Of a stretch of 64,000 nt of DNA, positions 1-9,038 are shown in pieces. The notes below the pieces were generated by a model. The model had not been told where the DNA came from. It made no database searches and saw nothing but the letters and a program-made list of their open reading frames with translations. The position numbers and the translations under genes were made by a program. The stretch is from Crenobacter luteus (lineage in GTDB: Bacteria; Pseudomonadota; Gammaproteobacteria; Burkholderiales; Chromobacteriaceae). Location: assembly GCF_004345725.1 (NCBI RefSeq), contig NZ_SLXG01000001.1:62001-126000 (forward strand), given 5' to 3'. How positions within the stretch are numbered: position 1 is the stretch's first letter; each line of letters starts with the position of its first letter.

Positions 1-1
1 C

Positions 2-265
2 GTCGTCCAGCCGGACAAGGAAGCGCTGTTGAAGCGCCTGTCGCGCATCGAGGGTCAGGTGCGCGGCATCGGCGGCATGATCGACGCCGACCGCTACTGC
101 GTCGACGTGCTGACGCAGATCGCAGCCGCCAAGTCGGCGCTCGACGCGGTCGCGCTGCAGTTGCTGGAAAACCACGTCAAGGGCTGCGTCGCCCGCGCGA
201 TCGTCGACGGCGACGCCGAGGCGCGCATCGACGAACTGATCGGCGTGGTGCGCAAGATCCGCTGA
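2..265 (+). CDS. CsoR/FrmR-family metal-sensing repressor (5' end cut by window)
   Basis: The frame is open from base 2, so the true start lies upstream of the window. The protein is a small all-helical DUF156 repressor with the family signature [13 protein letters not shown] near its N-terminus. The metal site follows as Cys in RYCVDV, then His and Cys in NHVKGC. This Cys-His-Cys set matches the Cu(I) site of CsoR rather than the nickel/cobalt set of RcnR. Such proteins bind DNA as tetramers and release it when copper is bound. The CopZ-like gene two genes downstream supports copper sensing. It is probably the end of a copper-export operon that begins off the window. Confidence 0.88.
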   Translation, partial: VVQPDKEALLKRLSRIEGQVRGIGGMIDADRYCVDVLTQIAAAKSALDAVALQLLENHVKGCVARAIVDGDAEARIDELIGVVRKIR

Positions 266-282
266 CGCCGACGGGAGGCAAG

Positions 283-588
283 ATGAAGACGACCGTCGCC
301 CTGGTTCTGGCCGCGCTGCCGGCGCTCGCCGGCGCCGCGCCGATCCCGTTCGCGCAGTACATCAAGATCTTCACCGGCATGGCCGAGGCCGAGGTGATCG
401 ACATCGCCGGGTCGCCCGACTACCGCAGCGACGGCCCGACAACGATGACGCGCCGCCCCGACGGCAGCCGCGTCTACAGCCGGCGCTACACGCTGAGCTG
501 GCGGGCCGGCGGCGTCACGCCGTACACGACCCACATCGTGTTCCGCGACGGCGTGGTCGAGGAGATCCGGCGCGACAAGCAATTCTGA
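283..588 (+). CDS. Small secreted protein of unknown function
   Basis: A 101-residue protein begins with a typical Sec signal peptide (MKTTVALVLAALPALAGAAP), so the mature part is probably periplasmic. The rest is basic, with short beta-type segments such as THIVFRDGVVEEI. These recall the SmpA/BamE-like fold seen in many small exported lipoproteins, although there is no lipobox cysteine. A good ribosome site (GGGAGG) lies seven bases before the ATG. It sits 17 bases after the CsoR-type gene and before the CopZ-like gene, so it is probably co-transcribed and may be linked to metal homeostasis. No specific function can be assigned. Confidence 0.8.
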   Translation: MKTTVALVLAALPALAGAAPIPFAQYIKIFTGMAEAEVIDIAGSPDYRSDGPTTMTRRPDGSRVYSRRYTLSWRAGGVTPYTTHIVFRDGVVEEIRRDKQF

Positions 589-590
589 CG

Positions 591-610
591 CTCGGCCAAG
601 GTTGGCCGAG
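591..610. repeat. Inverted pair of the TTGGCCGAG word
   Basis: CTCGGCCAA at 591-599 is followed by GG and then TTGGCCGAG at 602-610. This forms a dyad (11 pairs counting the flanking CG) directly after the stop codon at 588. It has no T-run, so it is not a classical terminator. It is one of three places in the window where this over-represented word forms an inverted repeat at a gene end. Confidence 0.8.
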
Positions 611-634
611 CGGCCTGACACGGGAGGAAACAGC

Positions 635-844
635 ATGGAAAAAGTGGTGCTCAAGGTGGCCGGCATGAGCTGCGGCGGCTGCGTCGACAGCGTGAAGGCG
701 GCGCTGCTGGCGCTGCCGGGCGTGCGCTCGGTCGAGGTCGAACTGGCCGAGGGGCGCGTCGTCGTCGAGCGCGACACCGGCCTGCCGGCGCTCGAGACGC
801 TGGCCGAGGCGATCGGCGACGCCGGCTTCGACGTGATCGGCTGA
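635..844 (+). CDS. copZ: CopZ-like copper chaperone (HMA domain)
   Basis: A 69-residue single-domain protein with the heavy-metal-associated motif GMSCGGC near residues 10-16 (MxCxxC), which binds Cu(I) through its two cysteines. The remainder follows the usual ferredoxin-like fold, with VRSVEVELAEGRVVVE and a closing AGFDV. The ATG at 635 is chosen because it has a strong ribosome site (GGGAGGAAA) and gives the standard chaperone length. An in-frame TTG at 602 belongs to the repeated TTGGCCGAG word. It lies downstream of a CsoR-type repressor, so it probably hands copper to a P-type ATPase or to the repressor itself. Confidence 0.9.
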   Translation: MEKVVLKVAGMSCGGCVDSVKAALLALPGVRSVEVELAEGRVVVERDTGLPALETLAEAIGDAGFDVIG

Positions 845-885
845 CGCACGGGCTGGAACGTCACCGCCGCCGGCCGCGTCGCGGT

Positions 886-914
886 TTGCCCGCTGCGCCG
901 TTTTTGCGTAGAAT
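886..914 (+). promoter_or_regulatory. Sigma-70 promoter of the rpsF operon
   Basis: TTGCCC at 886-891 (-35) and TAGAAT at 909-914 (-10) are separated by 17 bases. The start of transcription would be near 921, about 60 bases ahead of the rpsF start codon. No competing promoter is visible in this 136-base gap. Confidence 0.6.
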
Positions 915-980
915 GCTGCGGTTTCAACCCTTGCCTTTCGCAACGCATGGCGAAAGGCTTTACAGCCACAAGGAGTTCCC

Positions 981-1352
981 ATGCGGCATTACGAGATCGT
1001 ATTCATCGTCCATCCGGACCAGAGCGAGCAAGTGTCGGCCATGATCGAGCGCTACAAAGGCATGGTGCTCGGCCAGGAAGGCAAAATCCACCGTCTGGAA
1101 GACTGGGGCCGCCGTCAACTGGCTTACCCGATCCAGAAGCTGCACAAGGCTCACTACGTTCTGATGAACGTCGAGTGCACCCCGGAAACCGTGGAAGAAA
1201 TCGAGCACGCCTTCAAGTTCAACGACGCCGTGCTGCGCCACCTGACCATCAAGCTGGATCGCGCCGTGACCGAACCGTCCCCGATGATGAAGGACGAGAA
1301 GGCCAAGAACCTGCTCGACCCGCAGCCGGCTGGTGAGGCCGAGGCCGCCTAA
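981..1352 (+). CDS. rpsF: 30S ribosomal protein S6
   Basis: A 123-residue protein that matches S6 throughout, from [14 protein letters not shown] to the [14 protein letters not shown] region. It is followed by the variable acidic tail found in many bacteria. S6 binds 16S rRNA together with S18 on the platform of the small subunit, and S18 is encoded two genes downstream. A strong Shine-Dalgarno sequence (AAGGAG) lies five bases before the ATG. It is the first gene of a rpsF-priB-rpsR-rplI operon with very short gaps. Confidence 0.98.
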   Translation: MRHYEIVFIVHPDQSEQVSAMIERYKGMVLGQEGKIHRLEDWGRRQLAYPIQKLHKAHYVLMNVECTPETVEEIEHAFKFNDAVLRHLTIKLDRAVTEPSPMMKDEKAKNLLDPQPAGEAEAA

Positions 1353-1360
1353 GGCAGGTT

Positions 1361-1660
1361 TTGCTCAATCGTCTGCAGCTGACCGCCACGGTCGAGCGCG
1401 AAGCCGAACTGCGCTACACCCCCGCCGGCCTGCCGGTGCTGGAGATGTGGCTCAAACACCAGTCCCGGCAACGCGAAGCGGATCTGGAACGCGACGTCGC
1501 CTGTGAAATCCAGGCGGTGCTGATCGGCAAGGAAGCTCCCAGGTGGAGCGGCAAACTGGCCGGACAGCAGATCGCGGCGAGCGGATTCCTCGCCCAGCGC
1601 AGCCTGCGTAATCCGCGGTTGGTTCTGCACATCGAACACGTTGAATTCGTAAAAGGTTAA
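1361..1660 (+). CDS. priB: Primosomal replication protein N (PriB)
   Basis: A 99-residue single OB-fold protein related to single-strand binding protein. It shows the neisserial-type segment [17 protein letters not shown] and the closing strand [13 protein letters not shown]. PriB bridges PriA and single-stranded DNA during restart of stalled replication forks. The start is a TTG at 1361, just eight bases after the rpsF stop, preceded by AGGCAGG. No ATG is available in a fitting position. Its place between rpsF and rpsR is conserved in beta- and gammaproteobacteria and helps place the organism. Confidence 0.93.
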   Translation: MLNRLQLTATVEREAELRYTPAGLPVLEMWLKHQSRQREADLERDVACEIQAVLIGKEAPRWSGKLAGQQIAASGFLAQRSLRNPRLVLHIEHVEFVKG

Positions 1661-1667
1661 GAGACAA

Positions 1668-1895
1668 ATGGCTCGTCAACTCTTCAAGCGCAAGAAGTTC
1701 TGCCGCTTCACGGCAGAAGGCATCAAAGAAGTCGATTACAAATCGGTCGACCTGCTGAAGGATTTCATTGCCGAAAACGGCAAGATCATCCCGGCCCGCA
1801 TCACCGGCACCAAAGCCCGCTACCAGCGTCAGCTGTCGACCGCGATCAAGCGCGCTCGCTTCCTGGCCCTGATGCCGTACACCGACCAGCACTAA
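1668..1895 (+). CDS. rpsR: 30S ribosomal protein S18
   Basis: A 75-residue basic protein with the S18 hallmarks FKRKKFCRF at the start and [27 protein letters not shown] in the core (the latter is the rRNA-binding helix). S18 pairs with S6 on 16S rRNA. The gene starts seven bases after priB and is followed 16 bases later by rplI, so it is clearly within the same operon. The N-terminal cysteine in KFCRF is present, as in many zinc-independent S18 proteins. Confidence 0.98.
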   Translation: MARQLFKRKKFCRFTAEGIKEVDYKSVDLLKDFIAENGKIIPARITGTKARYQRQLSTAIKRARFLALMPYTDQH

Positions 1896-1911
1896 GCCAG
1901 GAGACCACAAG

Positions 1912-2361
1912 ATGCAAATCATTCTGCTCGAAAAAGTGGCCAACCTGGGCCAGCTGGGCGACGTCGTCAAGGTGAAGGACGGCTACGCCCGTAACTTCCT
2001 GATCCCGCAAGGCAAGGCCAAGCGCGCCACCGCCGCCAACCTGGAAGCCTTCGAAGCGCGCCGCGCCGAGCTGGAAGCCAAGCAGGCCGAGATCCTGGCC
2101 GACGCGCAAGCGCGCGCCGCCAAGCTCGAAGGCGCCGTGATCACCATCGCGCAGAAAGCCGGTGTCGACGGCCGTCTGTTCGGCTCGGTGACCAACGCCG
2201 ACATCGCCGAAGCCATCGTCGCTTCCGGCGTCGAAGTGAAGCGTTCCGAAGTTCGCCTGCCGAACGGTCCGTTCAAGACCACCGGCGAGTTCGACCTCGA
2301 GATCGCGCTGCACCACGACGTCGTCGTGGCGGTCAAGGTGCAGGTGACCCCGGAAGCCTGA
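1912..2361 (+). CDS. rplI: 50S ribosomal protein L9
   Basis: A 149-residue protein with the usual two-domain layout: an N-terminal rRNA-binding domain ([22 protein letters not shown]), a long connecting helix (about residues 40-75), and a C-terminal domain ending in VQVTPEA. L9 binds 23S rRNA near the L1 stalk and helps keep the reading frame. It is the last gene of the rpsF operon, and a strong intrinsic terminator follows 23 bases after the stop. Confidence 0.98.
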   Translation: MQIILLEKVANLGQLGDVVKVKDGYARNFLIPQGKAKRATAANLEAFEARRAELEAKQAEILADAQARAAKLEGAVITIAQKAGVDGRLFGSVTNADIAEAIVASGVEVKRSEVRLPNGPFKTTGEFDLEIALHHDVVVAVKVQVTPEA

Positions 2362-2384
2362 TCGCTTTCGCGTCCCGCATCACG

Positions 2385-2415
2385 AAAAAGCCGACGGTTC
2401 GCCGTCGGCTTTTTT
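2385..2415 (+). terminator. Rho-independent terminator of the rpsF operon
   Basis: The stem CCGACGG / CCGTCGG has a TTCG tetraloop and is flanked by AAAAAG before and CTTTTTT after. It can act in both directions, so it probably also stops the leftward SCO/oxidase transcript. Confidence 0.92.
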
Positions 2416-2424
2416 GCGCGCGTT

Positions 2425-3060
2425 TCAGGTGGCGGCGCGGTGGGCGGTGTGCAGCATCCTGTCGTCGACGTGGTTCAGCGTGGCGACGATCTGGCCGGGC
2501 TCGGCCAGCGCCGGCGCCATCGTCCAGCGCCGGAAGCGGTCGTTGCCGATGCGCACCGCGCCGGTGTGGCTCGCGGTGTCGCCGTCGACCAGCGGGTCGG
2601 GGTCGAAGAAGCCGATCTGCCGGCGCAGGCGCAGCAGCTCGGCCGGTTCGCCGGTCAGGAACAGCCAGCCCGAGTCCGGCTCGATGCGGTAGAGGCCGGC
2701 GTAGGCCGCCAGGCTCTGCGGCCGGTCTTGTTCGGGGCGCAGCGTGATCGAGTACATGTATACGTCGCGGCCGAGACGTTGGCCGAGCATCTGCTGTACG
2801 CGCCTGAGGTTGGCGGTCATCGCCGGGCACACGCCGCTGCACTGCACGTACATCATGTTGATCGCGACGACCTTGTCGCGGACCAGGTCGTCGTAGAAGC
2901 GGTAGGCGCGGCCGTCGTGCGCGAGCACGGTGGTGTTGGGCAGCAAGGCGTCGCCGTCGCCGGTTGCGGTCGCCGCGCTGCGGGGCGGGGCCGCGCGCCA
3001 GGTCAGAAGGCCGAGGGCGGCGGCGCCCGCGCCCAGCAGCAGGTTTCTGCGCGTGTTCAT
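2425..3060 (-). CDS. SCO1/SenC-family copper chaperone with Tat-type leader
   Basis: A 211-residue thioredoxin-fold protein. The copper ligands of the SCO family are visible: CSGVC (Cys74 and Cys78, CxxxC) and a distal His near residue 165 (ASHTG). The N-terminus (MNTRRNLLLGAG) is a twin-arginine-like signal, so the protein is probably exported folded or anchored at the membrane. SCO proteins load copper into CuA of cytochrome oxidase or into other periplasmic copper enzymes. It lies 11 bases downstream of a multicopper oxidase, which suggests that this oxidase is its client here. The start is the ATG at 3060. Confidence 0.85.
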   Translation of the reverse strand: MNTRRNLLLGAGAAALGLLTWRAAPPRSAATATGDGDALLPNTTVLAHDGRAYRFYDDLVRDKVVAINMMYVQCSGVCPAMTANLRRVQQMLGQRLGRDVYMYSITLRPEQDRPQSLAAYAGLYRIEPDSGWLFLTGEPAELLRLRRQIGFFDPDPLVDGDTASHTGAVRIGNDRFRRWTMAPALAEPGQIVATLNHVDDRMLHTAHRAAT

Positions 3061-3071
3061 GGTCGGTCTCC

Positions 3072-4943
3072 TCAGGCCTTGACGATATCCCAGCGCACCA
3101 TCATCGCGTGGTCTTCGTGGATCACGTTGTGGCAGTGCATCACGTACTTGCCGACGAAGTCGCGAAAGCGCAGGAACACCCGCAGCGACATGCCCGGCTC
3201 GAGCACGTACACATCCTTGCGGCCCTGCTCGTGCGCCTCCAGCGGCGCGCTCTTGCTGCCGGCGGTCTTGCCCACGATGATGCCCTCCTCGAAGTGGATG
3301 TGGATCGGGTGCAGCCAGCCGCCCGAGTTGTTCACCAGTTCCCAGATCTCGTAGCCGCCCTCGGTGATGATGGCGCGCGGCGTGTGCACGTCGACCAGCT
3401 GGTCGTTGACCACCCACAGCCCGCCCTTGCGGTCGAACTCCCAGCGGCGCACGCGCGCGTTCTTGAGTTCGGCGGCGCTCGGCAGGCGGACCGGGCGCAG
3501 CTTGGCCGGCACGCGGCTCGTGTCGGTCGCGCCGCGGTTGACGACGAACTTCAGCACCCGCGTGCCCGGCGTGACCAGCTTGTCGGGCTTGCGCGTGTCG
3601 TCCTGGCGCAGCCGGTTGACGAGGTAGAGCTCGGTGCCGATCGGGTATTTCGAGAAGTCGACCACGATGTCGGCGCGCACGGCGACGCCGAGGCGCGCCT
3701 TGGTCTGGCCGGTCAGCGGCGCCGGCAGCAGGTTGCCGTCGTTGGCGATCAGCGTGAAGGACTCGACCTTGTCGCGGGCGGTGACGAGGTAGAACTCGTA
3801 GTTGCGGCTCGGCCCGCTGTTCAGCAGCCGGAAGCGGTATTTGCGCGCCGCGACGCGCAGCACCGGCTCGATCTTGCCGTTGACGATGATCTTGTCGCCT
3901 AGCGTGCCTTCGGGGCTGAGCTGGTCGAACACGAGGCGGCCGTTCTTGTCGAAGCGCCGGTCGGCGAAGTTCAGCGGATAGTCGTAGGGGTGGCTGGGCA
4001 GCCGCAGCGCGGCCGGGTTCGGGTCGTTCTCGTCGCCGCTGTCGAGGTGGTCGTACAGCAGGTAGAAGCCGGCCAGGCCCCGGTAGACGTTGGGCGCGGT
4101 GAAGTCGAGCGTGTGGTCGTGGTAGAACAGCGTGCCCAGCGCCTCGCGCCAGTCGCCGATGATATTGCCGTTCGCGTCGCGCGCGGCGAAGGCCGGGTCG
4201 CCGAGTCCGCGGCGCTGCTCGTCGTAGCCGGCGTAGACGTTGGGGTAGAAATGGTCCTTGAAGCGCCCCGGCTCGGTCAGCGTCGGGCCGGCCTTGAGCG
4301 GGCTGAAGTAGTCGCCCGGAAAGCCGTCGCTTTCCGACGGGGTGTGCAGATTGTGCAGGTGGACCGAGATCTCCGGCGTGCCGAAGCCGACATGGTCCTG
4401 CGGCAGCGCGTTGTGGAAGCGGCACATGACCGAGTGGCCGTAGCGGGCGAACACGACCGGCGCGGCCGACGTGCTGTCCGGGTGGTGAGCGTCTTCGTAG
4501 CACCACAGCGGCTGCGGCGGATAAGCCGGATGGAACACCCAGTCCGGTCGTTCGACGGCGCGCAGCTCGTAGTTCTCGTGCGCGACGCTGTTCGTCATTT
4601 CGGCGTAGCGCTGGTGCGGGTTGCGGCCGCATTCGCCGCCGGCGACGTTGGCCGTCTCGGTGCAGTCCGGCGTCAGCGTGCTGACGTGGGGCAGCGGCAC
4701 GATCGCGTCGGGCAGGTACTGGACCCAGGGCGTCGTCGGCGGGCTCGGGTCCGAACCGCTAGAGCCGCTCGAATCGTCGCTGCCGTTCTTGGCCGCGCTG
4801 TGGCTGGCGCCGAGGATCAGCGGTGCGGCCAGCGCCGCGCCGCCTGCACCGAGAAAGCGGCGCCGCGCCGGACTCTCGGGATGCTCGCCGGCCCCGCGTG
4901 CTATGCCGTCGTGCATGCCGTTCGTTGTTGTTTTCTCCTTCAT
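3072..4943 (-). CDS. Multicopper oxidase (CotA/bilirubin-oxidase-like), Tat-exported
   Basis: A 623-residue enzyme with all copper-site motifs: HLHNLH (195-200), HDH (275-277), HPIHIH (545-550) and HCH with downstream HEDHAMM (603-615). These supply the trinuclear centre and the type-1 copper (His545, Cys604, His609, Met614). The leader carries ARRRFLGAGG, a twin-arginine signal, so it is exported folded to the periplasm. A Ser/Gly/Asp-rich linker (about 52-70) follows. The first His motif is HLHNLH rather than HWHG, as in CotA-type laccases. The likely role is oxidation of Cu(I), Mn(II) or phenolics. The SCO gene directly downstream probably assists copper loading. A good ribosome site (AGGGAG) precedes the ATG. 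Confidence 0.9.
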   Translation of the reverse strand: MKEKTTTNGMHDGIARGAGEHPESPARRRFLGAGGAALAAPLILGASHSAAKNGSDDSSGSSGSDPSPPTTPWVQYLPDAIVPLPHVSTLTPDCTETANVAGGECGRNPHQRYAEMTNSVAHENYELRAVERPDWVFHPAYPPQPLWCYEDAHHPDSTSAAPVVFARYGHSVMCRFHNALPQDHVGFGTPEISVHLHNLHTPSESDGFPGDYFSPLKAGPTLTEPGRFKDHFYPNVYAGYDEQRRGLGDPAFAARDANGNIIGDWREALGTLFYHDHTLDFTAPNVYRGLAGFYLLYDHLDSGDENDPNPAALRLPSHPYDYPLNFADRRFDKNGRLVFDQLSPEGTLGDKIIVNGKIEPVLRVAARKYRFRLLNSGPSRNYEFYLVTARDKVESFTLIANDGNLLPAPLTGQTKARLGVAVRADIVVDFSKYPIGTELYLVNRLRQDDTRKPDKLVTPGTRVLKFVVNRGATDTSRVPAKLRPVRLPSAAELKNARVRRWEFDRKGGLWVVNDQLVDVHTPRAIITEGGYEIWELVNNSGGWLHPIHIHFEEGIIVGKTAGSKSAPLEAHEQGRKDVYVLEPGMSLRVFLRFRDFVGKYVMHCHNVIHEDHAMMVRWDIVKA

Positions 4944-5046
4944 GATTATCTCCCTGTCCCCCTTTGGTCTGGCTCGGCATGCTGATGCGTTGTCATGGTT
5001 CTTGATGCCGTCGGTTGGCGCGACAAGGTCGGCCGAGGCTGATTTG

Positions 5047-5056
5047 CAAATATTTG
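5047..5056. promoter_or_regulatory. Short perfect palindrome in the AT-rich region upstream of the oxidase
   Basis: CAAATATTTG is a 10-base perfect palindrome, extended imperfectly to TGCAAATATTTGTGCA. It lies about 100 bases upstream of the oxidase start in a 277-base gap that is clearly AT-richer than the surroundings. It could be an operator for the oxidase promoter. No convincing -35/-10 pair was identified and no regulator can be named. Confidence 0.3.
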
Positions 5057-5220
5057 TGCAGACAGAATTAATTGAATGTTAGACGGGCATGCGGAGTTTT
5101 CAGGCGTCGATCAGCCCGCTATGCAACATTTTGTAAAACGGCGCAGAAAGAAGAAAAACAGGCAGAAAAGCGCGGTACCGAGAAAGCAAGCCTTGTGCGC
5201 AGCGAACGGCCCTGGCGGCT

Positions 5221-6606
5221 TCACTCTATCGATTGCTGTCGCTCGATCAGCAGCAGGAAGAGGGCGCAGATCAGCGCCAGCCACAGGAACTGGCGCTGGC
5301 TGGCTTCCAGCAGCGTCATGCCGAGCGCCTGCCGGCGCTCGACGGCCAGCGCCGCGCCGCTGATCGCGAGGCTGGCGGCGACCTTGCCCATGATCAGCCG
5401 CGTGCGGTAGCCGTGGCTGTAGAAGTCGCCGGAGAGGTTGCGGAACATCCTGATCGACAGCGGGATGATGACGAAGACCGCGAAGCAGGACTGCAGCACG
5501 ATGGGCAGCGCGTAGAGCCAGCGCGGCTCGGACGGCAACCAGGCGAGCATCAGGCAGCCCGCGCCCATCGCGGCGACGCCGCCCGTCATCCAGCCCTTTA
5601 GCCGTCCGGCCGGGTCGCTCTTTTTCTGGAACAGCCAGTAGCTGGCGTAGGCCGACAGGTTGAACAGCGTCAAGAGGCCGCCGATCGCCCACCACGACAG
5701 TCCGAGGCCGCGCCCGAGCAGCGGCGCGGTGTAGTGGAATTCGACGATCACCAGGTAGAAGAAAAAGCTCAGCAGGCCGCCGACGACGAAGGGCCGGTCG
5801 GCGAGCACGCGCGGGTCCAGCCAGGGGCGCTCTTGCCGCCGCTCGCGCAGGTAGTAGAGCGTCAGGCCGAGCAGCGCGAGCAGCGGCAGCAGCGACAGCA
5901 GCTCGTGCGCGTACAGGTCGACCCAGGCGAAACCCTGCAGCATCAGTTCGATCGCGACGACGGCGACGGCGAAGGCGAGCGCCGTCGCCGGCGAATGGCC
6001 GCGCGCGCCTTCGGCCGACGCCGGTTCGCGCGGCAGCGCGCGCCAGGCCGTCCACCACAGCAGCGCGCCGAGCGCCGCCATCTGCACGAACAGCGCACGG
6101 TGGCCGAACCATTCGCCGAGCAGGGCGGTCGACAGCGGCGCGAACACCGGCACCAGCAGGATGCCGTGCGACATCCACATCACGCCGGTCAGCCGCTTGT
6201 CGGGTGGCAGGAACAGGTTGCACATCAGCCTTGAGGACAGGAACAGGCCGCCGCCGCCGAGTCCCTGCAGGAAGCGCGCGGCACAGAACGACGCCAACCC
6301 GTCGCTCGCCGCGCACAGCAGCGAGGCGGCGACGTAGACCGCCGTCGAGACCAGCAGGTAGCGCCGGTAGCCGAAGCGCCCGGTCGCCCACTGGTGCTTG
6401 AAGATCGCCGCGATGCAGGCGACCGTGTAGACGGTCGACGCGAGCGCGAACTCGGCCGGCGTCAGGCCGAGGCCGACGCTCAGGCTGTGCGCGCCGAAGG
6501 CGTAAGCCTGCACGCCGAAGAACTCGACGCCGGCGCACAGCAGGATCAGCGGGTAGAGCCGGCCGCGCGGGTAAAGGTCGGCGCCGGGGGGCGGGGAAAG
6601 GGTCAT
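5221..6606 (-). CDS. MFS transporter (drug/proton antiporter type)
   Basis: About 461 residues of mostly hydrophobic helices, with the major-facilitator pattern of paired bundles. There is a charged loop after helix 2 ([14 protein letters not shown], the motif A position) and a mid-protein break around residues 195-215. Hydrophobic segments suggest 12-14 helices, so it resembles the EmrB/QacA branch. The substrate cannot be read from sequence. The ATG at 6606 is chosen; a TTG six bases further upstream is in frame. It is divergent from fdhD with about 90 bases between them. The oxidase gene downstream on the same strand is separated by 277 bases and is probably independent. Confidence 0.82.
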   Translation of the reverse strand: MTLSPPPGADLYPRGRLYPLILLCAGVEFFGVQAYAFGAHSLSVGLGLTPAEFALASTVYTVACIAAIFKHQWATGRFGYRRYLLVSTAVYVAASLLCAASDGLASFCAARFLQGLGGGGLFLSSRLMCNLFLPPDKRLTGVMWMSHGILLVPVFAPLSTALLGEWFGHRALFVQMAALGALLWWTAWRALPREPASAEGARGHSPATALAFAVAVVAIELMLQGFAWVDLYAHELLSLLPLLALLGLTLYYLRERRQERPWLDPRVLADRPFVVGGLLSFFFYLVIVEFHYTAPLLGRGLGLSWWAIGGLLTLFNLSAYASYWLFQKKSDPAGRLKGWMTGGVAAMGAGCLMLAWLPSEPRWLYALPIVLQSCFAVFVIIPLSIRMFRNLSGDFYSHGYRTRLIMGKVAASLAISGAALAVERRQALGMTLLEASQRQFLWLALICALFLLLIERQQSIE

Positions 6607-6698
6607 GCGCAAAGCATGGCCGAGCCGGCGGGGCGCCGCAAGCCGCCGTCGCGCTTGCCGCGCGCACGACGCGCGACCAGAATGCGGGCATTCCGTCC

Positions 6699-7526
6699 AT
6701 GCCGACCGCCATGACCCCCACCGACCCCGCCGCCGACAATCTGCCCGACCGCGCCCGCCTTCCGGTCTGGCGCGGGCCTGGCGACTGGGCCGACGACGCG
6801 CTGATCGCGGAGGTGCCGGTCGCGCTGGTCTACAACGGCGTCGCGCACGCGGTGATGATGGCGACGCCGACCGAACTCGAGCTGTTCGCGCTCGGCTTTT
6901 CGCTGTCGGAGGGCATCGCCGCCTGCCCGGCCAACGTCTACGACGTCGAGATCGTGGCGGTCGCCGGCGGTGTCGAGGCGCGTATCGAACTGGCCGCCGC
7001 CGACTTCATGGCGCTTAAGGCGCGCCGCCGCCAGCTCGCCGGACGCACCGGCTGCGGCCTGTGCGGCGTCGAACGGTTGGCCGAGGTGCTGCGGCCGCTG
7101 CCGCCGTTGCCGTTCAGCGCGACGCTGTCGCTCGACGCGCTGCAGGCGGGCCTGGCCGCGCTGGCGGCGGCGCAGCCCTTGAACGCGGCGACCGGCGCCG
7201 CGCACGCCGCCGCGTGGCTGGCGCCCGACGGCGCGCTCGAAGCGGTGTTCGAGGACGTCGGTCGCCACGTCGCGCTCGACAAGCTGCTCGGCTGGCGCGC
7301 CCGCGGCGGCGCCCGGGCCGGCGCGGCGCTGGTCACCAGCCGCGCCAGCTACGAGATGGCGCACAAGGCGGCCTGCTGCGGCGTCGAGATCCTCGCCGCG
7401 GTGTCGGCGCCGACCGCGCTCGCGGTCGAGCTGGCCGGGCGGCTCGGACTGACGCTGATCGGCTTCGCGCGGCCGGGGCGCGCCAACGTCTACACCCATT
7501 CCAGCCGTGTGGCCGGGCCACGCTGA
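6699..7526 (+). CDS. fdhD: Formate dehydrogenase accessory sulfurtransferase FdhD
   Basis: A 275-residue protein with the FdhD signature GRTGCGLCG (Cys119 and Cys122). These cysteines pass sulfur from IscS to the bis-MGD cofactor of formate dehydrogenase. Other family blocks are present, such as FSLSEGI (67-73), [13 protein letters not shown] and [12 protein letters not shown] in the C-terminal half. An in-frame ATG 12 bases downstream (MTPTDP) is an alternative start. The gene stands alone; no formate dehydrogenase subunit is in the window. The repeated word TTGGCCGAG lies inside it at 7077, encoding Leu-Ala-Glu. Confidence 0.93.
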   Translation: MPTAMTPTDPAADNLPDRARLPVWRGPGDWADDALIAEVPVALVYNGVAHAVMMATPTELELFALGFSLSEGIAACPANVYDVEIVAVAGGVEARIELAAADFMALKARRRQLAGRTGCGLCGVERLAEVLRPLPPLPFSATLSLDALQAGLAALAAAQPLNAATGAAHAAAWLAPDGALEAVFEDVGRHVALDKLLGWRARGGARAGAALVTSRASYEMAHKAACCGVEILAAVSAPTALAVELAGRLGLTLIGFARPGRANVYTHSSRVAGPR

Positions 7527-7661
7527 GCCCGCGTCCGTCATGGCGCGCGCGCCGAGCGGGCGCGGCGCGCCGACGATGGCCAATCCTCCCTTGCTTTTGG
7601 GACGAAGATAGGGTCAGAATCGTCGTTCGACATTTTTATAACCATTGCACAAGAAGCAAGC

Positions 7662-8888
7662 ATGGCACTCATCGTACAAAAATACGGCGGCACGTCCATG
7701 GGCACCACGGAGCGCATCAAGAACGTGGCCCGGCGTATCGCCAAATGGAAGGCGCAGGGTCATGACGTGGTGGTCGCCGTTTCCGCCATGAGCGGCGAAA
7801 CCAACCGCCTGATCGCGCTGGCCAAAGAGATCCAAGACTATCCCGACCCCCGCGAACTCGACGTGATCATCTCCACCGGCGAACAGGTCACCATCGGCCT
7901 GTTGGCGATGGCGCTGAAGGAGATCGGCGTCGACGCCAAGAGCTACACCGGCTGGCAGGTCAAGGTCACCACCGATTCGTCGTTCAACAAGGCCCGTATC
8001 CAGAGCATCGACGAGGACGCGATGCGCGCCGACCTCGCCGAGGGCCGCGTCGTCATCGTCGCCGGCTTCCAGGGTGTCGACGAGGCCAACAACATCACCA
8101 CCCTCGGCCGTGGCGGTTCGGACACCTCGGCGGTGGCGCTCGCCGCCGCGCTCAAGGCCGACGAATGCCAGATCTACACCGACGTCGACGGCGTCTACAC
8201 CACCGACCCGCGCGTGGTGCCGGAAGCCCGCCGCCTCAAGACCATCACCTTCGAGGAGATGATCGAGATGGCGAGCCTGGGCTCCAAGGTGCTGCAGATC
8301 CGCTCGGTGGAATTCGCCGGCAAGTACAAGGTGCGCCTGCGCGTGCTCTCCAGTTTCGAGGAGGAAGGCGAAGGCACCCTGATCACGTTCGAGGAAGATG
8401 AAAACATGGAAAAAGCCGTCGTCGCCGGCATCGCGTTTGACCGCAACGAAGCCCGTATCAACGTAAAAGGCGTGCCGGACCGTCCGGGCATCGCCTACCA
8501 GATCCTCGGCCCGATCGCCGACGCGAACATCGAAGTCGACATGATCATCCAGAACGTCGGCGAGAACGGCACCACCGACTTCTCGTTCACCGTGCCGCGC
8601 GGCGAAGCCAACCGCGCGCTGGCCATCCTGCGCGAGATGCAGACCCACGTCGGCGCCGCCAAGATCGAGTCGGACGACAAGATCGCCAAGATCTCGATCG
8701 TCGGCGTCGGCATGCGCTCGCACACCGGCATCGCGTCGACGATGTTCCGCACGCTGGCCGAAGAGGGCATCAACATCCAGATGATCTCGACCTCCGAGAT
8801 CAAGGTGTCGGTGCTGATCGACGAGAAATACCTGGAACTGGCCGTTCGCGTGCTGCACAAGGCGTTCGGTCTCGATCAGGCAGCTTGA
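7662..8888 (+). CDS. lysC: Aspartate kinase
   Basis: A 408-residue enzyme that phosphorylates aspartate, the first step toward lysine, threonine and methionine. The kinase signature KYGGTSMG is at residues 5-12, and QIYTDVDGVYTTDPR marks the nucleotide-binding region. Two ACT regulatory domains fill the C-terminal third (RPGIAYQILGPIAD and TGIASTMFRTLAEEGINIQMIS), so feedback inhibition by lysine and/or threonine is expected. The length fits the monofunctional class found in betaproteobacteria. The ribosome site is weak. The 135-base gap upstream has TATAAC at 7637-7642 but no convincing -35 box, and no lysine riboswitch is visible. Confidence 0.97.
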   Translation: MALIVQKYGGTSMGTTERIKNVARRIAKWKAQGHDVVVAVSAMSGETNRLIALAKEIQDYPDPRELDVIISTGEQVTIGLLAMALKEIGVDAKSYTGWQVKVTTDSSFNKARIQSIDEDAMRADLAEGRVVIVAGFQGVDEANNITTLGRGGSDTSAVALAAALKADECQIYTDVDGVYTTDPRVVPEARRLKTITFEEMIEMASLGSKVLQIRSVEFAGKYKVRLRVLSSFEEEGEGTLITFEEDENMEKAVVAGIAFDRNEARINVKGVPDRPGIAYQILGPIADANIEVDMIIQNVGENGTTDFSFTVPRGEANRALAILREMQTHVGAAKIESDDKIAKISIVGVGMRSHTGIASTMFRTLAEEGINIQMISTSEIKVSVLIDEKYLELAVRVLHKAFGLDQAA

Positions 8889-8893
8889 AGCGC

Positions 8894-8922
8894 TTGACAT
8901 GAGGCGCCGGGCTATTTAATAT
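8894..8922 (+). promoter_or_regulatory. Strong sigma-70 promoter of the tRNA cluster
   Basis: A perfect TTGACA at 8894-8899 and TAATAT at 8917-8922 are separated by 17 bases. A GC-rich discriminator follows (GGCGCC), typical of stringently controlled stable-RNA promoters. Transcription would start near 8929, a few bases before tRNA-Ser. Confidence 0.82.
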
Positions 8923-8937
8923 TGGCGCCTCTGTTGC

Positions 8938-9031
8938 GGAGAAATGGCCGAGTGGTCGAAGGCACTTCCCTGCTAAGGAAGCATACGGGCTTAAACCTGT
9001 ATCGAGGGTTCGAATCCCTCTTTCTCCGCCA
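8938..9031 (+). tRNA. tRNA-Ser (anticodon GCT)
   Basis: GGAGAAA and TTTCTCC form the acceptor stem, followed by discriminator G and an encoded CCA. The anticodon stem CTTCC/GGAAG holds the loop CTGCTAA with GCT at 8972-8974. A long variable arm (CATACGGGCTTAAACCTGTAT region) is characteristic of serine tRNAs. It reads AGC and AGU codons. Confidence 0.97.
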
Positions 9032-9038
9032 CAACAGC

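Noticed and set aside
7527-7661. Lysine riboswitch upstream of lysC
   Set aside because: The gap is only 135 bases and shows no terminator hairpin or L-box-like conserved elements.
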